A stretch of DNA of 64,000 nt from Methanobacteriaceae archaeon (GTDB lineage Archaea; Methanobacteriota; Methanobacteria; Methanobacteriales; Methanobacteriaceae): contig JAQXTL010000014.1 in assembly GCA_029219465.1 (NCBI GenBank), forward strand, positions 1-64,000, in the 5' to 3' direction. The notes under the pieces were generated by a model. The model was not told the DNA's origin. It did not search any database and saw only the letters and a list, made by a program, of their open reading frames with translations. Each line of letters starts with the position of its first letter. Position 1 is the first letter of the stretch. The position numbers and the translations under genes are program-made. This document shows positions 57,328-64,000 of the stretch, piece after piece.

Positions 57328-58320
57328 ATGATTAATAAAGCAAAGCAATATATTGAAAATGACGATTATGAAAAAGCTATTAAACTTGCCCGTAAAAGAC
57401 ATTCAAAGGATGATATTACTAATTACCTTGAAATTTTGGATTTATTAATCAATAAAGATTATCTTCCTGCTTTAGAAGAAAAAGGACTTTATTATCAGTT
57501 TTATGATAAAAATCATGATGATGGGGATTATGGTGAAAAATATTTTGATAAATACTTAAATAAACAGCCTAAATCTGTAAATGTAATATGTGATAAGGCA
57601 ATGTCCAGACTAAATAAGCAGGATTATGAATCAGCACTTGAATTAATGGATAATGCTTATAAAAACTATTCTTCTTATTCTAAAAAAGAAAAGCCACGTA
57701 TTTTAAAAAGTGAAATATTAATTGGGAAAGTGGAGATTTTACTTAAGCAAAAAAGATACGATGATGCTTTAGTATTTATTAAAAGCTATGAAAATCAGTT
57801 TGATTCAACTCAAAAATCTGATTTGTACATGGGCCAAATTCTTCAAAAAACAGGTAAAAATGAACAGGCACTTATGTATTTGAATAAATCATTACTTGAA
57901 GAAGACACTCTTATTGGATTTAATGCAAAAGGTGATGCATTATATGAACTTGGCAGATACAAAGATGCTCTAAAAGAATATAATTATTGTCTTAACTATG
58001 AAAGTAAAGTTGATGATTTGGAACTTATTACAAATTTTAACTACAAATCTGCATATTGCTGTTTAAATCTTGGCGATGAAAGTGAAGCTATTAAATATCT
58101 AAACAAAACAATTCACATGTTAAATGAACATGGAAGACTTCCAAGAGATATTGAAGCTATTTATCAAAAATGCTCATTTGAAAAAGAAAGGATCTTAAAA
58201 AAAGGCAATGTGGAAGATGTTGAATTTAGAAAAAATAAATTCTTTTCTACTAAAACAACTTTAATCATTTTTGGTGTTGTTTTGGTGTTGTTTTTCATTT
58301 TAAAAATTTTGGGCTATTAA
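57328..58320 (+). CDS. TPR-repeat protein with C-terminal membrane anchor
   Basis: About 330 residues of tetratricopeptide-like helices: the pattern A-L-x-Y/F-x-K-A-L with Y-x-x-A/D recurs from residue 10 to 290, for example YDDALVFIKSYE and YKDALKEYNYCL. One hydrophobic helix at residues 310-328 ends the protein, which would anchor it with the TPR part in the cytoplasm. ATG 57328 is preferred to GTG 57319 because AAGTGA precedes it. It likely acts as a scaffold; partners are unknown. Confidence 0.75.
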   Translation: MINKAKQYIENDDYEKAIKLARKRHSKDDITNYLEILDLLINKDYLPALEEKGLYYQFYDKNHDDGDYGEKYFDKYLNKQPKSVNVICDKAMSRLNKQDYESALELMDNAYKNYSSYSKKEKPRILKSEILIGKVEILLKQKRYDDALVFIKSYENQFDSTQKSDLYMGQILQKTGKNEQALMYLNKSLLEEDTLIGFNAKGDALYELGRYKDALKEYNYCLNYESKVDDLELITNFNYKSAYCCLNLGDESEAIKYLNKTIHMLNEHGRLPRDIEAIYQKCSFEKERILKKGNVEDVEFRKNKFFSTKTTLIIFGVVLVLFFILKILGY

Positions 58321-58459
58321 TTGGTGTATTTGCATTGTCTGGTATGCATGTTAATGTAAATATTTCAATATTTTTTATATTTTTTGTGTTTTACCCTAAT
58401 CTTTATTATATATTAATTACATAATTATTCATACTATCAAAAATAAACTTGGTGTAGAT

Positions 58460-60040
58460 ATGGTTAAATATGTAAATTATGTATTATTAGCTGTTTTAAT
58501 GATGATACTATCATTATCTTCTGTTTGCGCTGCAGATGGGGACATTAATGATAATTTAACATCTACATCAGATATTAATGAATTAATTACTGATTCTTCT
58601 ATTGATTTAGTTGAAATTGAGGATGTTGACATCTTACAACATGAAATCAATGATAATAATGTAATTTATGATAATGATCAAGTTGATATCTCTGAAATTA
58701 ATTCTAATAATGTTAGTTTTACTGATTCTATTATTGATGATGCTAATGATGAACAAGTAATATGTACTGTTGATAGTGTATATAATAATTATACTGTTAT
58801 TTGTAATTCTAGTTACACTGAGCCTCAAGATGTAAGTAGTTCTATTTTTAATAATGATGTATCAAACAATGTTTTAACTTATGATGTATCTGATGATACA
58901 AGTGATGTTGTTGATGATACTGTTGTTATTGTTGATTGTAGTAACATGACTGTAGTTAATGATAATGTTATTGTTGTTGATTGTAGTGATGTAACTATTG
59001 TTGATGATGACAACAATATGTGTTCAATACATACTAATGCTAACTATGGTAATGATGTTGTTGGTGTTGGTAAACATAATTCATATTTGCTATCTGTTGA
59101 TGCTATTGATATTGGTTATAGTATTATGTGTATTAAGATTGATAAATGTAATATATCTTTATTGCCTACTAATGTTATTGGTGTATCAAATACTAAATTA
59201 TGTATTTGTGATGTTAATGCAGTTGATGGTAATAATGTTTCAAATTCATTTAGTGCAGATAAACTATATATTATAATTAAATGTATTTGTGGTAATAACT
59301 GCTCATATTTGAATAATATATCTAAACTTAATAATTCAGCTATTGGTACTAATAATATTAGTCAATCTGCTGATGACGTATTGCCTAATGTTACTGATGT
59401 GGATAATACTAATGATGGTAATGCTAATAGTAATGCTAATTATGTTCAATCTTCAGATTCTAGTGATGTTAATATTAATAATATTACTTCAAGTAATGGT
59501 GGTATTTGTAGTAATATTATTAATGTATTATTGCATAGTGGTGTTGCCAAATTTGACATTGTTAAACTTAGTGTATTTGATACTATTTGCCCTATCCCTA
59601 TTGGTGATTTTACAGGCATTTCTTCAAATGATAATTTGGTAGTATATTTGGCCTATGAAAATTACACTCTAATCAGTACTATTCTGGATAAATTCACTTC
59701 AATTATTCAAAATGAAGTTTCATCCTCTAGTTTTATGGGTGTGGTTAAACCAGACTATATTGCTATAGCTAGTGATACTGTAATTTTTGATAAAAAAGCA
59801 GATCTAACTGGTGAGGTGACGAGATCAATTGTCAGTGATGTTGGTGGGACGCGACATATTTTAGATTTATCTAAATTTAAGGAAATCAACATATATTTTG
59901 ATGTTGTTAAACATAAAAGTGTTGCCAAGTTCCTTTGGGACTACAAGTTTAGTTCTACGATACCTGATAAACTCACAGTTAATACATTGGATCGAAATAT
60001 TCCATCTGCTGGTATAACTGCTGATATGGATATGCGGTAA
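58460..60040 (+). CDS. Secreted Asn/Asp/Val-rich low-complexity protein
   Basis: The first 25 residues are a signal peptide (ending VCAADG), like those of Methanobrevibacter adhesin-like proteins. Residues 30-350 are low-complexity Asn, Asp, Val, Ser and Ile with many N-x-S/T sequons and about twelve Cys; VVDCSxxT(V/I)V occurs twice. From residue 390 the sequence becomes ordinary and more basic. No adhesin repeat domain or C-terminal anchor is seen. Reading one frame back past the stop gives KKPFASINVTGL, so the 3' end may be frameshifted. It is a surface protein of unknown function, perhaps decaying. Confidence 0.6.
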   Translation: MVKYVNYVLLAVLMMILSLSSVCAADGDINDNLTSTSDINELITDSSIDLVEIEDVDILQHEINDNNVIYDNDQVDISEINSNNVSFTDSIIDDANDEQVICTVDSVYNNYTVICNSSYTEPQDVSSSIFNNDVSNNVLTYDVSDDTSDVVDDTVVIVDCSNMTVVNDNVIVVDCSDVTIVDDDNNMCSIHTNANYGNDVVGVGKHNSYLLSVDAIDIGYSIMCIKIDKCNISLLPTNVIGVSNTKLCICDVNAVDGNNVSNSFSADKLYIIIKCICGNNCSYLNNISKLNNSAIGTNNISQSADDVLPNVTDVDNTNDGNANSNANYVQSSDSSDVNINNITSSNGGICSNIINVLLHSGVAKFDIVKLSVFDTICPIPIGDFTGISSNDNLVVYLAYENYTLISTILDKFTSIIQNEVSSSSFMGVVKPDYIAIASDTVIFDKKADLTGEVTRSIVSDVGGTRHILDLSKFKEINIYFDVVKHKSVAKFLWDYKFSSTIPDKLTVNTLDRNIPSAGITADMDMR

Positions 60041-60373
60041 AAAACCGTTTGCCAGTATTAATGTAACTGGTCTGTAAGTATTTTTGTAACTATAATTGGT
60101 GAAATACATTATATGCTAATTAGTTTGTCTTTTGGATTTTATAATCTAATTAAAACAAGATATTTGGTATTTTGAGGTGTATTTGGCTATTATTTGTGCA
60201 AATTATTGATATATTTAGTTTGTATTAGCTCATGCAAGAAACTATTTTTAAAGCTAATAATTCATTAATTTAATTGCAATTCTCGTTTTTTATAAATAAA
60301 TTCTTATTTCAAGAATAATACTAATAACATTAAACACTATAAATAATATTTAGAAATTTATTTTGTGATTTTA
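60041..60373. other. AT-rich gap after the secreted protein gene
   Basis: About 330 bp with no gene. The first 45 bp could be the out-of-frame end of the secreted protein gene. The rest is A/T-rich and must contain the promoter of the aldo/keto reductase gene, for example the TATA-like TATAAATAAA near 60291. No repeat or RNA gene is seen. Confidence 0.5.
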
Positions 60374-61381
60374 ATGAGGCTTGGAAAAACTAATCTTGAA
60401 GTAAATAAGAATGGATTTGGTGCTCTTCCTATTCAAAGAAGAAACGAAAAGGATTCTGTTGAAATACTTAAAAATGCATATGACAACGGAATAGACTTTT
60501 ATGATACTGCACGCTTTTACACTGATAGTGAAGAAAAAATGGGATTGGCTTTTGAAGATGTTCGTGAAAACATTTATATCGCTACAAAAACCGCAGCAGA
60601 AGATGTTGAAGGATTCTGGAAGGATTTGGAAACTTCACTTAAAAATCTAAAAACAGATTATGTTGATTTATATCAGTTTCATAATCTCTCATTTTGCCCA
60701 AAAGAAGATGATGAATTATACAAAGCAATGATTGAAGCAAAAAATCAGGGTAAAATTAAACATATTGGAATTACTACACACAAAATATCTCATGCTCATG
60801 AAGCTTTGGACAGCGGACTTTATGAAACATTACAATATCCATTTTCCTATTTAAGTGGAAATGAAGAATTGGAACTTGTTGAAAAATGCAGACAACTTGA
60901 TGTTGGTTTTATTGCAATGAAAGCAATGGGTGGGGGATTAATTAAAAACTCAAAAGCCAGTTTTGCCTACATTAATCAATTTGAAAATGTTTTGCCAATA
61001 TGGGGAATTCAAAAAATAGAAGAACTTGACGAATTCTTATCATATGATGAAAACACTGTTTTAACAAGTGATTTAGAAAAAGACATTGAAAATGACAGAA
61101 AAGAACTTGGAGTTAACTTTTGTAGAGGCTGTGCATACTGTATGCCTTGTCCTGAAGAAATAAACATCAGTTTATGTGCTAGAATGTCTCTTTGGGTTAG
61201 ACGTTTTCCTTCAGAGCCTTATTTAACAAAAGACTATCAGGAAATGATGGAAAAAATAAATCAGTGCAGCGAATGTTATGAGTGTGTTGATAAATGTCCG
61301 TATGAATTGGATATTCCTAAGCTTATGCGTGAAAACTATGAAGATTATCAAAATATTTTAAATAAAAAAACAAAGGTGTAA
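60374..61381 (+). CDS. Aldo/keto reductase with C-terminal Fe-S cluster motifs
   Basis: A protein of about 335 residues with an aldo/keto-reductase barrel. DFYDTARFYTDSE near residue 38 carries the catalytic Asp and Tyr, and KIKHIGITTH lies near 128. The C-terminal part has CRGCAYCMPCP near 251 and CSECYECVDKCPYEL near 300, two 4Fe-4S cluster sets as in ferredoxins. It may pass electrons from ferredoxin to a substrate. GTGAT before ATG 60374 sets the start. It is coupled to the methyltransferase gene, 2 bp apart. Confidence 0.88.
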   Translation: MRLGKTNLEVNKNGFGALPIQRRNEKDSVEILKNAYDNGIDFYDTARFYTDSEEKMGLAFEDVRENIYIATKTAAEDVEGFWKDLETSLKNLKTDYVDLYQFHNLSFCPKEDDELYKAMIEAKNQGKIKHIGITTHKISHAHEALDSGLYETLQYPFSYLSGNEELELVEKCRQLDVGFIAMKAMGGGLIKNSKASFAYINQFENVLPIWGIQKIEELDEFLSYDENTVLTSDLEKDIENDRKELGVNFCRGCAYCMPCPEEINISLCARMSLWVRRFPSEPYLTKDYQEMMEKINQCSECYECVDKCPYELDIPKLMRENYEDYQNILNKKTKV

Positions 61382-61383
61382 GT

Positions 61384-62196
61384 ATGAAACAATGTATTAC
61401 TAATCCAAATGAAGTTGATTGGGTTAATTTCTGGGCTGAGCGCTTAGAAAACAAAATTGATAAAAACTGGGATGAAGCAGCACCTGGATTTTATAAAAGA
61501 ACAAGAAAAGAGGATTATCAAACTGCATTATTTGATAAATTAATTCTTGATGAAAATGATGTTGTTTTGGATGTTGGATGTGGTGAAGGATCAATTACAA
61601 TTCCAATAGCTAAACAGGTTAAAAAAGTAATTGGAGTAGATTCTTCTCCTAAAATGCTGGAATATCTTGAAAAAAGAGCTAAAGACAATGATGTGGATAA
61701 TATTGAAACCATCTTAAAACCGATTGAAGATATTACTTATGATGAAATCGGAGATGTTGATGTAGTTGTATGCTCAAGATCACTTAACGGTATTGTTCCT
61801 ATTGATAAAACATTATTAGAGCTTGATAAAATTGCAAATAAATATGTTTTTATCACTATTTTTGGGCCTGAAAACAAAAAACTTGAAAAGGACTTTGAAA
61901 AGGAAATCGGAATTAAAACAGAAGATTTCCCGGACTATGATTACTTCTTTAATATATTGTTTAACCTTGGAATCTATGCTAATGTTGAGAGATTTGACTT
62001 AAACAACTATAAAAAATACAACAGTATAGATGAAGCAATGGATAATGGTAAATTCAGAATTGAATTGTATGATGATGGTCAAAAAGACCTTTTAAGAAAG
62101 TATTTACAAAAAGCCCTAACCTATGATGAGGAGTCTAAAAAATATTATAATGTCAAGGATAAGGCAGACTGGATTTTAATCTGGTGGAAAAAATAG
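61384..62196 (+). CDS. Class I SAM-dependent methyltransferase
   Basis: A 270-residue methyltransferase with motif I VLDVGCGEGSIT near residue 61 and GVDSS after it, followed by an insertion-rich C-terminal half. It resembles methyltransferases that sit next to redox genes in methanogens; the substrate is unknown. The Fe-S aldo/keto reductase gene precedes it by 2 bp, so the two may act in one pathway. Confidence 0.82.
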   Translation: MKQCITNPNEVDWVNFWAERLENKIDKNWDEAAPGFYKRTRKEDYQTALFDKLILDENDVVLDVGCGEGSITIPIAKQVKKVIGVDSSPKMLEYLEKRAKDNDVDNIETILKPIEDITYDEIGDVDVVVCSRSLNGIVPIDKTLLELDKIANKYVFITIFGPENKKLEKDFEKEIGIKTEDFPDYDYFFNILFNLGIYANVERFDLNNYKKYNSIDEAMDNGKFRIELYDDGQKDLLRKYLQKALTYDEESKKYYNVKDKADWILIWWKK

Positions 62197-62205
62197 CTAA
62201 TAAGA

Positions 62206-62227
62206 GTATTGGATAAAAATCCAATAC
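62206..62227. terminator. Bidirectional hairpin between convergent genes
   Basis: GTATTGGAT (62206-62214) pairs perfectly with ATCCAATAC (62219-62227) around a 4-nt loop. It lies between the convergent methyltransferase and cupin genes and could end both transcripts. Confidence 0.7.
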
Positions 62228-62236
62228 CTTATGTGT

Positions 62237-62566
62237 TTAATTTGATTTTATCATTGTTAAAATCATTTTGTATGGGCAGTTTACTGCCTGAAGTGCGTGT
62301 GGTTCATCTGCAGGCATGATAATCATTTCACCTGCTTTGACAGTATGTTTTACACCGGAAATTGTAATTTCAGCTTCCCCGTCAATAATTTGAACCATTG
62401 CATCAAAAGGAGCAGAATGTTCAGATAAGCCTTGACCTTTGTCAAAAGCAAAAACTGTAACAGTTCCTAACTCTTTTTTAATAATTTCTTTACTTACTAC
62501 ACTATCTTTTTGATAGTCAATTAAGGATTGTGTTTTTAATGCTTTGGATTTTATATCCTCGCTCAT
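62237..62566 (-). CDS. Small cupin-domain protein
   Basis: A 109-residue single-cupin barrel. It has the cupin motif 1 pattern around residue 40 (GLSEHSAPFDA) and motif 2 near 80 (MIIMPADEPHAL), with His residues that could bind a metal. The function is unknown. It follows hcp by 3 bp and is co-transcribed, so a role in nitrosative or oxidative stress is plausible but not shown. Confidence 0.85.
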   Translation of the reverse strand: MSEDIKSKALKTQSLIDYQKDSVVSKEIIKKELGTVTVFAFDKGQGLSEHSAPFDAMVQIIDGEAEITISGVKHTVKAGEMIIMPADEPHALQAVNCPYKMILTMIKSN

Positions 62567-62569
62567 GAT

Positions 62570-63877
62570 TTATTCTCCCATAATTTTTTTAATATCTACA
62601 AGTGCATTTCCTGATGTAGGAGTTAAGTTGTAGTTTTCAACTAATACGTTTAAGATGTCTTCGTTACACCATGCAGGAAGAACTGGTCCAATCCACATGT
62701 CGGTTTTTCCAAGATAGAGTAATGCCCAAAGTACTGCAGCTGCTTTTTGTTCCATCCAACTTAAAACGATTGTTAATGGTAATTCGTTTAATTCCATGTC
62801 GAATAATTCACATAAAGCTAATGCAATGTCTACTGCAACAATGGTATCGTTACATTGACCTAAATCTAATAATCTTGGAATTCCTTCAATGTCTCCTAAG
62901 TCAAGGTCGTTGAATTTGAATTTTCCACATGCTAAGGTTAAGATAACGGTATCTTCTGGTAAGTTTTGTACAAATTCTCTGTAGTAGTTGTTTTGTTTGG
63001 ATGCTTTGTCACATCCTCCAACAACGAAGAATCTGCTGATTTTACCTTCAAGTACAAGTTTTTTGATTGCATCTGCATGTTCAATAACTGCTCCTGCACT
63101 CCAACCGGTAGTAACAGTGGTTAATTCTTCTGCTTCAAGTGATCCAAGAGATTTAGCACATTCGATTACTTCACTAAAGTCGTAGTTTTCAATGGTTTTT
63201 ACATCTTCAAGTTTAGCTACGTCCATAGTGAACATTCTTTGTTTGTAGTCTTCATGAGCTGGTAATACACAGTTACTGGTTCCAACAATAGCTGCATTGT
63301 ATTTTTTAAAGATAGCTCTTTGATCGTGCCATGCACCACCTAACTGACCTGCCAAGTTTTCATACTTGTTAAGTCCAGGATATCCGTGTGCTGGTAACAT
63401 TTCAGAGTGGGTGTAGACTTTAATGTCAGTTCCTTCTACCTGTTTTAATAACTCTTCAAGAGCTTTTAAGTCGTGACCGGTTACAATAATTGCTGGTCCT
63501 TCTTGTGCACCTACTTTTACTTCAACCGGTTGTGGTTCGCCGTAAGCTTCAATGTGCGCATCTTTGAGTAATCTCATTACATCAACACTTACTTTTCCAG
63601 CTTCAAGAGCTAAGCCAACTAAATCCTGTGCATCGAAGTTAACATTGGTAAGTGTGGTGTACAAACCTTTGGTTAAAAATGCGTCTATTTCAGGGTCTTT
63701 TTTACCTAAAACATTTGCATTGTAGTTGTATGCACTAATTCCTTTTAAGGTGAAGATAAGATTGTCCTGTAATCTTGCAACGGTTGCATTTTTACCGCAA
63801 ACTCCACTTACAGTACATCCTGTGCCTTTAGCAGTCTGGGAACATTGGTAACAAAACATATCTAAATCATTTGCCAT
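62570..63877 (-). CDS. hcp: Hybrid-cluster protein, short form
   Basis: Hcp is a hydroxylamine/NO reductase. The N-terminal Cys ligands C9, C12, C21 and C27 (C-x2-C-x8-C-x5-C) hold a 4Fe-4S cluster. Further motifs such as [13 protein letters not shown] and [12 protein letters not shown] are those of the hybrid cluster. At 435 residues it is about 100 shorter than bacterial Hcp, as in class III archaeal forms, because a helical segment after the N-terminal cluster is missing. GAGGTAAT precedes the ATG. Cupin gene follows by 3 bp. Confidence 0.92.
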   Translation of the reverse strand: MANDLDMFCYQCSQTAKGTGCTVSGVCGKNATVARLQDNLIFTLKGISAYNYNANVLGKKDPEIDAFLTKGLYTTLTNVNFDAQDLVGLALEAGKVSVDVMRLLKDAHIEAYGEPQPVEVKVGAQEGPAIIVTGHDLKALEELLKQVEGTDIKVYTHSEMLPAHGYPGLNKYENLAGQLGGAWHDQRAIFKKYNAAIVGTSNCVLPAHEDYKQRMFTMDVAKLEDVKTIENYDFSEVIECAKSLGSLEAEELTTVTTGWSAGAVIEHADAIKKLVLEGKISRFFVVGGCDKASKQNNYYREFVQNLPEDTVILTLACGKFKFNDLDLGDIEGIPRLLDLGQCNDTIVAVDIALALCELFDMELNELPLTIVLSWMEQKAAAVLWALLYLGKTDMWIGPVLPAWCNEDILNVLVENYNLTPTSGNALVDIKKIMGE

Positions 63878-64000
63878 AATAATTACCTCTTTTTTTGTTC
63901 GTTATTTATATAATAGAATTGGATTATATATAAGTATATTGTTACTTTTTAAGTAGTAATAGTAAGCATTAAATACAGTTTTTAACAAACTTGTATGTAT
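63878..64000 (-). promoter_or_regulatory. hcp promoter region
   Basis: TTATATATAA at 63924-63933 is a good TATA box for the minus strand; transcription would start near 63905 and give a short leader with GAGGT. Upstream of it lies ACTACTTAAAAAGTAAC, a partial inverted repeat that could be an operator. The window ends here. Confidence 0.5.

Noticed and set aside
58998-59642. Leu/Met-rich frames inside the secreted protein gene
   Set aside because: They are out-of-frame readings of Asn/Asp/Val-rich codons, without starts that make sense.
1-64000. tRNA or rRNA genes
   Set aside because: No GC-rich intergenic segment with a cloverleaf pattern was found in any gap I read; a covariance search could still find one.

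Overview
The window is AT-rich archaeal DNA that fits a member of the Methanobacteriaceae, most likely Methanobrevibacter. The archaeal markers are an HMf-type histone, Alba, the small subunit of DNA polymerase D, Orc1/Cdc6, archaeal GluRS and AspRS, a CTP-dependent riboflavin kinase and thiol:fumarate reductase A. The corrinoid/F430 genes and a signal-peptide protein resembling Methanobrevibacter adhesin-like proteins point to the genus. Genes are dense, often overlap by 1-50 bp, use GGAGG/GGTGAT ribosome-binding sites and include several TTG starts.

Layout. 0-9.3 kb: a radical SAM enzyme, ThiL, two His-rich CbiX/CfbA chelatases, a DUF35 protein, a pseudopilin-like gene pair, an MgtE transporter with a PhoU/TrkA-C partner, and CbiH. 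9.4-17 kb: the replication region, with the PolD small subunit, UPF0147, CbiG/CbiB, an 850-bp replication origin full of origin recognition boxes, and orc1/cdc6. 17-27.5 kb: pyrB-flavodoxin-hisG, histone, 5'-deoxyadenosine deaminase, tfrA, ribK, an FMN-riboswitch-controlled ribB, a CobQ-like protein with swapped domains, and gatA. 27.7-30.8 kb: an ECF transporter operon whose EcfT gene carries an in-frame stop. 31-38.5 kb: an AAA ATPase, a HAD protein, leuA, alba, a PHP/DUF1786 pair and trpB2 behind TRP-box-like sites. 38.6-40.6 kb: a heptad-repeat field followed by parA and a gene whose product has a ParB-type N-terminus but no ParB body. 40.7-49 kb: a radical SAM/HhH protein, ilvD-hisD, a decayed probable glycosyltransferase gene, aspS, an HI0933-type flavoprotein and a methyltransferase. 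49-57 kb: the cbiC-hemL-signal peptidase-argS operon, an IS1182-type element and gltX. 57-64 kb: a TPR protein, a secreted low-complexity protein, an aldo/keto reductase with Fe-S motifs, a methyltransferase, a cupin and a short hybrid-cluster protein.

How the parts work together. PolD small subunit, Cdc6, origin, histone, Alba and a Par-like locus lie within about 31 kb, an origin-proximal chromosome-maintenance neighbourhood. Tetrapyrrole genes (hemL, two CbiX-type chelatases, cbiH, cbiG, cbiB, cbiC) are scattered. GluRS, AspRS and GatA fit amidation-based Asn/Gln-tRNA formation. RibK and riboswitch-controlled RibB lie side by side for flavin synthesis.

Most interesting: (1) the candidate partition system at 38.6-40.6 kb, with a ParA ATPase, a partner joining a ParB-type N-terminal motif to a long acidic linker and an unrelated C-terminal domain, and an upstream field of AACTTAT heptads; (2) origin boxes paired at exactly 48 bp three times; (3) an FMN riboswitch in an archaeon; (4) helically phased GTAC boxes at the trpB2 promoter; (5) a perfect 12-bp inverted repeat flanking the histone TATA box.
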